From positions 1 to 23,942 of the forward strand of contig CAZEEJ010000077.1 in assembly GCA_964511155.1 (NCBI GenBank): DNA of 23,942 nucleotides, read 5' to 3'. The DNA comes from JAAYDF01 sp964511155 (GTDB lineage Bacteria; Planctomycetota; Phycisphaerae; UBA1845; PWPN01). Shown here in pieces: positions 15,135-22,367 of this stretch (the stretch's first letter is position 1; every line of letters begins with the position of its first letter). The notes under the pieces are model-generated. The model was not told the origin of the DNA and did not search any database. It saw only the letters and a list, made by a program, of their open reading frames with translations. A program made the translations under genes and the position numbers.

Positions 15135-17372
15135 GTGGTCAACGACGAGCGTGATGAGTTTGAATCCCCCGGCGGACCCCACGACCCTCCGCCTGACTTG
15201 ATCGGGCCTGAACCCGGTGAGCCGTTCGACGCCGGCGCTCCCCCGGCGGACCCGCAGGCCACCATCCGGCTGCTGCAGTCCCGCCTCACCGAACTCGAGA
15301 AAAATGTCTGGCAACACCAGGGGGTCATTAACGGCCTGCAAGAGGCCCTGCGGTCCAGGGAGCAGCAGGCGGCCCAGCATATGCAGGCCCTCCGAACGCG
15401 TGAGGATCAACTTCAGCAGAGCATCGCCAAGGGCCGAGCCCTCGCCGATCAGGTCCGTCAGCTTCGTCAGGAACGCGATGAGGCCGGGCGGGCCCTGACG
15501 CGCGAGCGGCAGCAGTTCGACCAGCAACGGCGCGAGCTGCAGAGGTTCCGAGGTCAGGCGACGAACTCTGCCGGCAAACGCGCGGCCCGGAAAAAAGCGA
15601 CTACCGAACTCCCCGAGCCGCCTAGTGAACCACCAGCGGTACCCCCGACCGCCGCTGAGCCACGCTTGGGTGCGGGGACGGTGGTACTCGCGGCCTTGGC
15701 CCTGGCTCTGCTGGTCACCGCCGTGTTGGCCGGGGTGACGTGGCTGACGCACACCCCACGATACCGCCTGACCGGGGTTATTTCCGTCGAGCCCCCGGAT
15801 GCCGAGCTGATCACCCACTGCGAACAGCTTGCCTGGACTCCGGGCATCTCATCGACCAACAAAACCTGGCACACGCAGGCCCGCACCGAACAGGGTATCC
15901 TCGCGCTGTCCCTGGAGGCACCCGAGCCGCAGGAGGGAGCGGCGGAGGTGGACCGCGTCGGCCGGGCCATCCGGACCGCCGTAGGGGCGCAGACCACCCT
16001 GCCCGCCGTGCCCCAGACCATGCCCGCCGAGTTACGCGATCGGCTGCTCACGCGGATCGACGACCTGGGTAGTGAACTGGCTGCCACGACTCGCCCGGAG
16101 GCCACGCCGGCGACGGCTACCGCCGTCGAGCTGGTGGATCGTCTGCGGGAGGTCCAGGCAGAGCGCGCCCGGATCGCGTTGTCCGTGCAGGAGCTGTCGG
16201 CCCGGATCGCAACCCGGCCGGCCACGGAAACAGGACTGGTGCTGGACCCGGCCCAGATCCGACAGGCCGAGGGCGAAGTCAAGAAGCTCCAGGCCGACTT
16301 GGCGGCCTTGCAACATCGGCAGCAACGCCTCATCGAGTTGCTCGCCGAGCTCCTCGAACCCGGCATTCAGCGGTTTGATATCCTGCTCAAGGCCCTGACC
16401 CAGGGAATCAACCTGATCACCGAGGTCCTCCAGCAGCGGCATGAGAGCGAAGTTGTGGAGCACCTCGAAGCGGTGCGTCAGGCCCTCACCCGATGGTCCG
16501 AGGCCACGACCGCGTTCACCGATATCTGGACCAGCCAGCGGATGGAGGTTCGCGCGCCTGCGCCCGAGTTCGACGGCGTCGCGGCCCAGGCCGCTATTGA
16601 ACGTGCCGCCCGCCTCTACCTCGATCAAGCGACCGGCATTCAGGCCGATTTCGAGACGGCCTTGGCCGCCATCGCCCAGGGGGGGGAGGAGCCTACCAAA
16701 CGCATCGTCCTCCACCGTCAGTTGAGCCAGCGCTTCCAGCCGTTGCTCGACGCCGTCCGCGGGGCCCGGACCGCCGCCGAGTCCGTCGTCCTCGCCGACA
16801 GCCCTCAACTGGCCGCCGTCGTCGGGACCGTGACCAGCCTGCAGGCGCGGGTCCGCGAGCAACGGGCCGACGTCGAGCACGAGCTGCGCGAGCAGCTCCT
16901 CGCCGATTTACGCCGGCGGCACGAGGAGGAGATCGCCAGCGCCCTGGCCGAACGCGACCGCCTCCTCCAGAAGGACCGCGAGCTCGAAACGGCACTCAAC
17001 CAGACGCTGAGCGAAACCTTGGCCGCTCTCGCCGAGCATCAGGAACACCGGGAAACGCTGACCGCCTACGTCGATCTCGTTCAGCGGCGGGCCGCGCTGC
17101 TCGACCAGCTCCGGACGCTGTCCGAATCATCGGCCTCAACCCCGCAGGCTTCCGAGGTACGCTACATCCCCGCTCAGGCGGTCGAGATCGTTGGTCCGCT
17201 CCGCCCACGGCTCGTGCGCACGCTTCTGCTCAGCGCAGGCCCCATTTCCGCCTGCATCCTCGCCGGCGTGATCCTCTGGTTCGTCCTGTCCTGGTACCGG
17301 TCCGGGCGAGCCATGGAAACCTTCGCCCGTCAACTCGAAGAAGAGGCAGCGCGGCAGCGAAGCAGCGAGTAA
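15135..17372 (+). CDS. Two-TM coiled-coil membrane protein with Wzz-like topology
   Basis: The product is 745 residues. The N-terminal 178 residues are cytoplasmic: a Pro-rich start (10-40), a coiled coil (42-140) and a basic/Pro-rich linker (147-177). TM1 is at 179-204, TM2 at about 697-721, and a short cytoplasmic tail ends EEEAARQRSSE. The ~490 residues between are extracytoplasmic, begin YRLTGVISVEPPDAEL and are dominated by long heptad helices (~300-650). Two TMs flanking a beta-start plus long coiled coil is the layout of polysaccharide co-polymerases (Wzz/BY-kinase partners), but I see no kinase domain, and the Pro-rich motif before TM2 is unclear. Chain-length control is only an inference. 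No polysaccharide genes are adjacent. The start is GTG without a ribosome site; see the promoter at 15100-15128. Confidence 0.75.
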   Translation: MVNDERDEFESPGGPHDPPPDLIGPEPGEPFDAGAPPADPQATIRLLQSRLTELEKNVWQHQGVINGLQEALRSREQQAAQHMQALRTREDQLQQSIAKGRALADQVRQLRQERDEAGRALTRERQQFDQQRRELQRFRGQATNSAGKRAARKKATTELPEPPSEPPAVPPTAAEPRLGAGTVVLAALALALLVTAVLAGVTWLTHTPRYRLTGVISVEPPDAELITHCEQLAWTPGISSTNKTWHTQARTEQGILALSLEAPEPQEGAAEVDRVGRAIRTAVGAQTTLPAVPQTMPAELRDRLLTRIDDLGSELAATTRPEATPATATAVELVDRLREVQAERARIALSVQELSARIATRPATETGLVLDPAQIRQAEGEVKKLQADLAALQHRQQRLIELLAELLEPGIQRFDILLKALTQGINLITEVLQQRHESEVVEHLEAVRQALTRWSEATTAFTDIWTSQRMEVRAPAPEFDGVAAQAAIERAARLYLDQATGIQADFETALAAIAQGGEEPTKRIVLHRQLSQRFQPLLDAVRGARTAAESVVLADSPQLAAVVGTVTSLQARVREQRADVEHELREQLLADLRRRHEEEIASALAERDRLLQKDRELETALNQTLSETLAALAEHQEHRETLTAYVDLVQRRAALLDQLRTLSESSASTPQASEVRYIPAQAVEIVGPLRPRLVRTLLLSAGPISACILAGVILWFVLSWYRSGRAMETFARQLEEEAARQRSSE

Positions 17373-17377
17373 TCACT

Positions 17378-17410
17378 CCGTACCGCGCCCGTACAGCGCG
17401 TGAGCAAGTC
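17378..17410. repeat. Truncated 81-bp element
   Basis: CCGTACCGCGCCCGTA matches the left end of the 81-bp elements exactly for 16 bases. The sequence then departs and the right arm is missing. It begins 6 bp after the stop of the coiled-coil gene, in the convergent gap before the gene ending at 17484. The rest of the gap (to 17483) shows nothing else. Confidence 0.7.
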
Positions 17411-17483
17411 CGATTTGCGAGGAAAACACGCTACCGGCTTGCCTCTTCGCGACGCACAGCGCCAAACTACCGCCGCACAATCC

Positions 17484-18044
17484 CTACACCCGTTGCCTCC
17501 CTGAATCCACCGACTCCTGCTCCGCGAAAGGTCTGTACACGCCCGCCGCGTGCTCGCGAGCGAGTTTCAGATAAGTCTCGATCACCCTGCGGATATACGC
17601 CCGCTCCTCGTCACGGATCGGACGCACCACCCGCCCGGGTATCCCCATCACCACCGAGCCGGCCGGGACGATCGTGCCCGGCGCAACCATCGCCCCCGCC
17701 GCGATCAGGCAATCCTCGCCGATACGGCAGTCATCCAGCACCGTTGCCCGGATACCGATCAACGTCCGCGGCCCGACCTCCGTGCAGTGCACCACCGCCC
17801 CGTGCCCGATGGCCACGTCGTCGGCAATCGCCAGCGGCACGTCGTGCTTGCAGTGCAGCACACTCCCATCCTGCACGTTCACCCGCGACCCCAGGCGGAT
17901 GGGAGCCACATCACCCCGCACCGCGCAGTGGTGCCAGATGTTGCAGTCGTCGCCCAGGCACACGTCACCGACCACCACCGCCGTGCGGGCAAGATAGACC
18001 GACCCGATTTTCACCACGTCTGCCGGCATCTCCATCTCCATCAT
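17484..18044 (-). CDS. Gamma-carbonic-anhydrase-like left-handed beta-helix protein
   Basis: The product is 186 residues of hexapeptide repeats followed by a C-terminal helix (EERAYIRRVIETYLKLAREHA), the plan of the YrdA/PaaY/CaiE family. Three zinc ligands fit the gamma-CA pattern: His64 (SVLH), His81 (GHG) and His86 (VVH, five residues after His81). The active-site neighbourhood AVRGDVAPIRLGSRVNVQDGSVLH is well kept. Many relatives lack measurable carbonic anhydrase activity, so the reaction is uncertain. The start at 18044 overlaps the upstream stop as ATGA, implying translational coupling with the BtpA-family gene. Codons 1, 2, 4 and 6 are all ATG, and the one at 18029 has a better-placed GGAG, so the true start may be there. 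Confidence 0.88.
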   Translation of the reverse strand: MMEMEMPADVVKIGSVYLARTAVVVGDVCLGDDCNIWHHCAVRGDVAPIRLGSRVNVQDGSVLHCKHDVPLAIADDVAIGHGAVVHCTEVGPRTLIGIRATVLDDCRIGEDCLIAAGAMVAPGTIVPAGSVVMGIPGRVVRPIRDEERAYIRRVIETYLKLAREHAAGVYRPFAEQESVDSGRQRV

Positions 18045-18865
18045 CCCCGGCGCACGCGCTGGACCGCCGCCATCATCAGGGCCACCCGGTCGGGATCCAG
18101 CGGCCTGTGCCACACCCCGTCCTCCTTCAGGAACGAACCGACGACAAAAACGTCGGCCGACGGCCACAGCGCCGCGAGGTTGTCCGGCGTCACCCCCGAA
18201 CCGACCGCCACCGGCAACTCGACCGCGGCACTGACCTGCCGCACGTCGGCCGCATCGACCGGGCGACCCGTCGCCACGCCGGTCACCACCACGCCGTCCG
18301 CCCCGAAGAACGCCGCGGCCCGGGCCGCCTCGGCAATGTCCACGTCCCCGGTCAAAGCGTGACTCGCATGCTTCTTCTTCACATCCGCGAAAACGCGGAC
18401 GTGCTCGGCCGCCAGCTCACGACGGTAACGCAGCAACCGACCCGCGTCCGCTTCCGGCATCAACCCTTCGTCCGCTACGTGGGCGAATACGAAGTTCTCC
18501 GCCCGCACGAACGCACCGCCGCCGGCCAAGGCCACCGCTACCGCCTCGCGGTTCGCCCCCGCCAGGATCTGCACGCCCAGCGGTACCGCTACCGCCCCGC
18601 GTACCGCATCCAGCACCGCCGCCATGACCGCCACGACCTCCGGCCCCACCGCCTGCCGCAGGTAGGGCCGGTCGTGCATGTTCTCGATCATCACCGCATC
18701 AAAACCCGCCTTCGCCAACACCCGGGCTTCGCTCACCGCGTGCTCCACAATGGCCGACACCGGCAGCCGGTTGTATGGCGTCCCCGGCAACGCCTGCACG
18801 TGCACCATCCCCACCAACGCCTTGGGCACGCCAAACAGCTCCTCCACCTGCGGGTGTCCGTCCAT
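18041..18865 (-). CDS. BtpA/SgcQ family TIM-barrel protein
   Basis: The product is 274 residues. The family signature is clear: VGMVHVQALPGTP (18-30), FDAVMIENMHDRPY (55-68), GVQILAGANREA, VRAENFVFAHVADEGLM, FADVKKKHASH, and the C-terminal barrel half GVVVTGVATGRPVD and PVAVGSGVTPDN. BtpA was first linked to photosystem I stability in cyanobacteria, and SgcQ is in a sugar cluster of E. coli. The fold is a TIM barrel and the reaction is not established for bacteria like this one. The ATG at 18865 has GAGGAG five bases upstream; a longer frame to 18901 would run into repeat sequence. It is followed by the gamma-CA-like gene with a 4-bp overlap. Confidence 0.9.
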   Translation of the reverse strand: MDGHPQVEELFGVPKALVGMVHVQALPGTPYNRLPVSAIVEHAVSEARVLAKAGFDAVMIENMHDRPYLRQAVGPEVVAVMAAVLDAVRGAVAVPLGVQILAGANREAVAVALAGGGAFVRAENFVFAHVADEGLMPEADAGRLLRYRRELAAEHVRVFADVKKKHASHALTGDVDIAEAARAAAFFGADGVVVTGVATGRPVDAADVRQVSAAVELPVAVGSGVTPDNLAALWPSADVFVVGSFLKEDGVWHRPLDPDRVALMMAAVQRVRRG

Positions 18866-18890
18866 CACGCTCCTCGCTGTGTATCCGCTC

Positions 18891-18917
18891 CCGTGTGCCA
18901 CTGCTCTTTGAGCAGTG
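18891..18917. repeat. 27-bp direct repeat with perfect hairpin, left copy
   Basis: CACTGCTC-TTT-GAGCAGTG (18899-18917) is a perfect 8-bp stem with a 3-base loop, preceded by CCGTGTGC. An identical 27-base copy lies at 18995-19021. The two copies bracket the heptad array at 18946-18994. Confidence 0.95.
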
Positions 18918-18945
18918 CGCGGATCGGGTGCAGGCCCTCGTGTGC

Positions 18946-18994
18946 CCCCGATCCCCGATCCCCGACCCCCGACCCCCGACCCCCGACCCCCGAC
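18946..18994. repeat. Heptad array CCCCGAC x7 (G-rich on minus strand)
   Basis: Two units of CCCCGAT are followed by five of CCCCGAC. On the minus strand, which is the coding strand of rsmG and btpA, this reads GTCGGGG repeated. That gives more than four runs of four G with 3-base spacers, so a DNA or RNA G-quadruplex is possible. It lies between rsmG (ends 19041) and btpA (starts 18865), so it would be in their joint transcript or in the btpA leader. Confidence 0.9.
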
Positions 18995-19021
18995 CCGTGT
19001 GCCACTGCTCTTTGAGCAGTG
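18995..19021. repeat. 27-bp direct repeat with perfect hairpin, right copy
   Basis: Identical to 18891-18917. It is 20 bp after the rsmG stop codon on the minus strand. The hairpin could act as a transcript end or RNA stabiliser. There is no T-run on the minus-strand side, so intrinsic termination is unlikely to be strong. Confidence 0.95.
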
Positions 19022-19040
19022 CCGACCGCGCGCAAGTCTC

Positions 19041-19742
19041 TCATCGCCGAAAACAAACCAGACGACGATGCATCACTCCCTGCGGCGACGGAACGTCCAC
19101 GCTCACCGGATCCAGCATCCGCAGACCGTGTGCCGCCGCAACCTCGCGACCTCGCTCCTCTTCCTCAGCCGCCATCGTTGCCGTCTTGTAGAACACCATC
19201 AGCCCGCCCGGTCTGACCAACCCGTGAGCCTCCCCGATGCCCTCGTCCAGCTTGGCCACCGCCCGCAGCACGACCAGATCGTATCGGCCGGCTTCCCGGC
19301 GGACCAGGTCCGCCGCCCGGGCATGCACCGCCCGCACCTGTTTCAAACCGAGCGCCACCGCCGCCTCAGCCACGAACCGCGCCTTCTTACCCGTCCCGTC
19401 GATGGCCGTGACCCGCCACGTCGGCCGGGCGATCGCCAGCGGAATCGCCGGGAACCCCGCCCCCGTGCCGACGTCCAGCAGCCGCAGCCGATCGGCACTC
19501 GCCACTTCAGGCAAGAGCAACAGGCTCAGCGAATCCGCGTAATGCTTGGCCGCCGCGTCAGCCGGGGAGGTGATCCGCGTCAGGTTGAACTGCCGATTGG
19601 CCGCCAGCACCAGCTCCAGGTGTACCCCCATTGCCGCCCGCCGCTCCGCCGGCAGGTCCAGCCCCATCACCGCCGCCGCCTCGCGCAGCACCGCATCAAA
19701 CTCGGCCGTCGCCCCGCGGTCTGCCAATTCGTCTTCCACCAT
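19041..19742 (-). CDS. rsmG: 16S rRNA (guanine527-N7)-methyltransferase
   Basis: The product is 233 residues, close to the usual ~210-240. It transfers a methyl group from S-adenosylmethionine to N7 of G527 in 16S rRNA. The family signatures are QFNLTRITSPADAAAKHYADSL (51-72) and the SAM-binding motif RLLDVGTGAGFPAIPLAIARP (87-107). Later come YDLVVLRAVAKLD with the conserved RA, PGGLMVFYKT, and a C-terminal RRLVCFRR strand. The start at 19742 is chosen because the frame upstream enters the 27-bp tandem repeats; no strong ribosome site is seen. It usually neighbours mnmG or parAB near the origin, but not here. Loss in other bacteria gives low-level streptomycin resistance. Confidence 0.93.
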   Translation of the reverse strand: MVEDELADRGATAEFDAVLREAAAVMGLDLPAERRAAMGVHLELVLAANRQFNLTRITSPADAAAKHYADSLSLLLLPEVASADRLRLLDVGTGAGFPAIPLAIARPTWRVTAIDGTGKKARFVAEAAVALGLKQVRAVHARAADLVRREAGRYDLVVLRAVAKLDEGIGEAHGLVRPGGLMVFYKTATMAAEEEERGREVAAAHGLRMLDPVSVDVPSPQGVMHRRLVCFRR

Positions 19743-19769
19743 GCCCGCCCATGATACCCGCCGCCTTGC

Positions 19770-19877
19770 GGTGTGGCACCGGCGTCCCGTCGGTGGGGTG
19801 TGGCACCGGCGTCTCGCCGGTCGGGTGTGGCACCGGCGTCTCGCCGGTCGGGTGTGGCACCGGCGTCTCGCCGGTGC
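19770..19877. repeat. 27-bp tandem array, 4 units, each a hairpin
   Basis: Units start at 19770, 19797, 19824 and 19851. Each contains ACCGGCG-TCT-CGCCGGT, a 7-bp stem with a 3-base loop, except the first, which has CCCGTCGG in its right arm. The consensus starts GGTGTGGCACC. It lies between divergent rsmG and the DUF1015 gene, upstream of the latter's candidate promoter. Confidence 0.95.
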
Positions 19878-19904
19878 AAGTAACGCGGCATGGGCGAGCT
19901 CCGA

Positions 19905-19933
19905 TTGCAGCCAGCCCGCACCAGGGTTAGAGT
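19905..19933 (+). promoter_or_regulatory. Candidate promoter of the DUF1015 gene
   Basis: TTGCAG (19905-19910) and TAGAGT (19928-19933) have a 17-bp spacer. The expected start is near 19940, giving a leader of about 67 bases that contains AAAGGA (19991-19996) ten bases before the GTG start. The -35 match is only partial. Confidence 0.4.
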
Positions 19934-20006
19934 GCATGCAGGATGAGTCGAGCCGCCCCATACAGGGAGCGGCCGTTGCCCCCAATAACGAAAGGAACAT
20001 TGCCCC

Positions 20007-21296
20007 GTGCCCCAGATTGCCCCACTCCACGCCTTGCGATACAACCCCGACCGCTTCGCGGACCAGTTCTCGAAGCTCATCGCCCCCCCATACGACGTGC
20101 TCAGCGCCCAGGACAAGGCCGCGCTTCTCACCCGGCACGACCGCAACATCGTCCGCATCGACCTGCCGCACGTGCCGCCCAAGAACGCCGGCCCCGACGA
20201 ACTCTACGCCCAGGCGGCCGAGGACCTGGAGCAATGGCTGGCGGACGGCACGTTGGTCCGCGAGGACCGGCCCGCCCTCTACGTCTACCATCAGGAGTAC
20301 ACCCACGCCGGCCGGTCCTTCACCCGTAAAAAACTCTTCGCCCGCATGAAGCTCGAACCCTTCGGCACCGGTACCGTGTTCCCTCACGAACACACCTTCG
20401 GCGGCCCCAAAGCGGACCGCCTCAAGCTTATGCAGGCCACGCGCTGCCAGCTCTCGGCCGTGTTCGGCCTGTTCAGCGACCCCGACGGCAACGTCGGCCG
20501 CATGTTGGCGGTGGAGAACCGGCCGCCCGACGTCACCGCCGACCAGGACGGCATCATCAACCGCATGTGGGTCGTCAGCGACGAAGCCGCCATCCAGGCC
20601 GTCGCCGACCTGCTGGCCGACAAAGCCGTCTACATTGCCGACGGCCACCATCGCTACGGCACGGCTCTCAACTACCTCGACGGCCTGTCAGCCACCGCCG
20701 ATCTGCCGGCGGACCACCCCGCGCGATTCATCCTGATCGGACTGTGTGCCATGGAAGACCCCGGGGCCGTCATCCTGCCCACGCACCGCGTGCTCAGTGG
20801 CTTCGGCGAGATGCCCCCCAATGAGGTGCTTGCGTCCATTCGCCAGGGCCTCGAGCTGGTCAAGGCCGATCACCGCAACCTCGCCCCCGACGACCTGCTG
20901 CCGGCCGGCTCCCCGCACGACCTGGCCGTCTATGTCGCCAGCGACGACCAGTTCTATCTCGGCCGGTTCACCCGCCGCGACATCCTCGCGTCGCTGGCCC
21001 CCGACCACAGCCCCGCTTGGCGGCAGCTCGACTTGGCCTATCTGCACCGGTACCTCATCGATGAGCTCATCGCCCGGCAAACACTTGGCGGTGCCGAGCC
21101 CGGCATCCAGTACCTCAAGGCCGCCGACCAGGCCATCACCGCCGCCCGCCAATGCAACGGCCTGGCCCTCATCTGCAAACCCTGCACCATGGCCCAGCTC
21201 AAGGCCGTCAGCGACGCTGGCGACCTCATGCCCCAAAAGAGCACCTACTTCTACCCCAAGCTCGCCACCGGCCTGGTCATCAACCCGCTGGAGTAA
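20007..21296 (+). CDS. DUF1015 family protein
   Basis: The product is 429 residues, the usual length of the family. Its hallmarks are an N-terminal LIAPPYDVLSAQD (24-36), GTVFPHEHTFGGPKADRLKLM (122-142) and the central VYIADGHHRYGTALNYL (208-224) with the invariant DGHHRY. The C-terminal half is alpha/beta without a motif I know. These His/Asp/Arg residues are so conserved that an enzyme is likely, but I do not state a reaction. No signal peptide or TM is seen, so it is cytoplasmic. The start is GTG at 20007, with AAAGGA at 19991-19996. It stands alone, divergent from rsmG. Confidence 0.9.
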   Translation: MPQIAPLHALRYNPDRFADQFSKLIAPPYDVLSAQDKAALLTRHDRNIVRIDLPHVPPKNAGPDELYAQAAEDLEQWLADGTLVREDRPALYVYHQEYTHAGRSFTRKKLFARMKLEPFGTGTVFPHEHTFGGPKADRLKLMQATRCQLSAVFGLFSDPDGNVGRMLAVENRPPDVTADQDGIINRMWVVSDEAAIQAVADLLADKAVYIADGHHRYGTALNYLDGLSATADLPADHPARFILIGLCAMEDPGAVILPTHRVLSGFGEMPPNEVLASIRQGLELVKADHRNLAPDDLLPAGSPHDLAVYVASDDQFYLGRFTRRDILASLAPDHSPAWRQLDLAYLHRYLIDELIARQTLGGAEPGIQYLKAADQAITAARQCNGLALICKPCTMAQLKAVSDAGDLMPQKSTYFYPKLATGLVINPLE

Positions 21297-21381
21297 TACG
21301 GCCGACTTCAACCACGACAACGATGTCGCTCCAATCGACTCCGGTGAGGCCATCCTGGCAGATCCGCGCTGTGCGGATTGA
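21297..21381 (+). pseudogene. Possible remnant of a dockerin-type repeat
   Basis: Directly after the DUF1015 gene, in another frame, the sequence reads ADFNHDNDVAPIDSGEAILADPRCAD and then stops. The DFNHDNDV ... DPRCAD pattern resembles the calcium-loop and spacer of planctomycete dockerin tails, and a few bases later another frame gives IDAR, as in the start of a second repeat. No start codon or upstream domain belongs to it. It may be a decayed gene end or chance. Confidence 0.3.
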
Positions 21382-22367
21382 TGCAAGACCCCGACAAGAG
21401 CAGGACACCTGGACGATTGACATGCCACTCTGCAACCGCCTATGGCCGACCAAGCCCGGCGGTCACCTGATCATAACAGGCACCGCCGGAGCGATTTGCC
21501 CAGGCGTTGAACTTGGCCCGCATCCGAGGATGCTTACCTCATCGGGCATCGCAGGGGCGGAGCCAGTCCCCATTTCGCCCCGACGCCACCATCCTCGCGT
21601 ACGCGGCCGGCGAGTTACGCCCAATCACGTAAAACCTGCCTGCTGCCTCCGAACCATACAGGCCTCGCACACGTCCTTGATGGTCGTGCAGGGCGATCAA
21701 CGGCGTCGCGTCCTCGATCCGGCAACGATAGAGCCTCGTGAACGCCTTCTCTCCCTCCGGGGTTGGCCTACGAACTGCCAATCCGGGCCTACGCGTATGC
21801 TCAACACGTTCCACGACGCCTACTGATCCATGCCATTCGCGCATCTACTGTTAACGCATTCAGTTATGAGTTCCGCGGCAGGTTCGGGCAAGCTGCGCGG
21901 AGAATCGACGATCTGCATAGTGTTGCGAAATGCACTGTTACTTGTTCGCCATGGGTCTGCCCTGTGCTCCATCTGAAACCCCCGCGATCCACACGTACGA
22001 AGCGACCGTGGGCAGTTCAATCCACAAGAATGCAACTTGCAGCTCTTGCGAGCCGTGTTCCATTGCATTCTGCAACGGATACAACCTCTCGATGGGAATC
22101 CTCGATAGCGCATAACATGCTGATTAATATTATGGTATGGCCATTACAGGACTTCCGGATGGCCTGGCACACCAATTGTGTCCTCTAGCGGCGATGGAAA
22201 TCTCCGCAGCAGTTTCGAGACGGGCAGCGAAGCGGTTGTCCGCGGGAGGCGGGGCTATGAAGCATGTGTATTGAAGGGGGCGTCGCACACGATGACTTCG
22301 GCTTGCAGACCGCTCGCCACTTGGGAAGGCGCGTGGCCCAGCTTGCTATGATGATTGGGAGGTCGCC
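21382..22367. other. Gene-poor region with lower GC
   Basis: About 1 kb with no convincing gene. GC falls visibly from about 21830 to 22180 (AT-rich words such as TGATTAATATTATGG near 22121-22135). The minus-strand frame 21539-21844 is listed separately. GAATGCAA (22027-22034) and TTGCATTC (about 22064-22071) form an 8-bp inverted repeat. No tRNA, terminator or known repeat family of this window is seen. It may be a decayed insertion. Confidence 0.5.
21539..21844 (-). CDS. Doubtful small ORF (101 aa), possibly a gene fragment
   Basis: It starts MREWHGSVGVVERVEHTRRP and ends RNGDWLRPCDAR. Codon third positions are GC-rich in the last ~60 codons (IEDATPLIALHDHQGRVRGLYGSEAAGRFYVIGRNSP is plausible protein), less so in the start. 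There is no clear ribosome site and no recognised domain. It could be the 3' end of a broken gene whose 5' part has decayed. No function is proposed. Confidence 0.3.
   Translation of the reverse strand: MREWHGSVGVVERVEHTRRPGLAVRRPTPEGEKAFTRLYRCRIEDATPLIALHDHQGRVRGLYGSEAAGRFYVIGRNSPAAYARMVASGRNGDWLRPCDAR

Noticed and set aside
18946..18994. CRISPR array or origin iterons
   Set aside because: The 7-bp units have no spacers and no AT-rich or DnaA-box context; there is no cas or rep gene.
17744..19015. 423-residue open frame on the plus strand
   Set aside because: Antisense of the btpA and gamma-CA genes, running into heptad repeats; composition is Arg/His/Pro-rich noise.
19743..20651. Upstream extension of the rsmG frame to 20651 on the minus strand (536 residues in total)
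   Set aside because: The added part is the translation of the 27-bp repeats and the antisense of the DUF1015 gene; only 19041-19742 has family signatures.
22321..22352. TTGGGA and TATGAT as a promoter of the lipoprotein pair
   Set aside because: The spacer is 20 bp, and the start would fall inside the ribosome site at 22357-22362.
21382..22367. tRNA or small RNA gene in the gene-poor kilobase
   Set aside because: No T-loop GTTCGA with matching acceptor arms and no clear promoter-terminator pair was found by eye.
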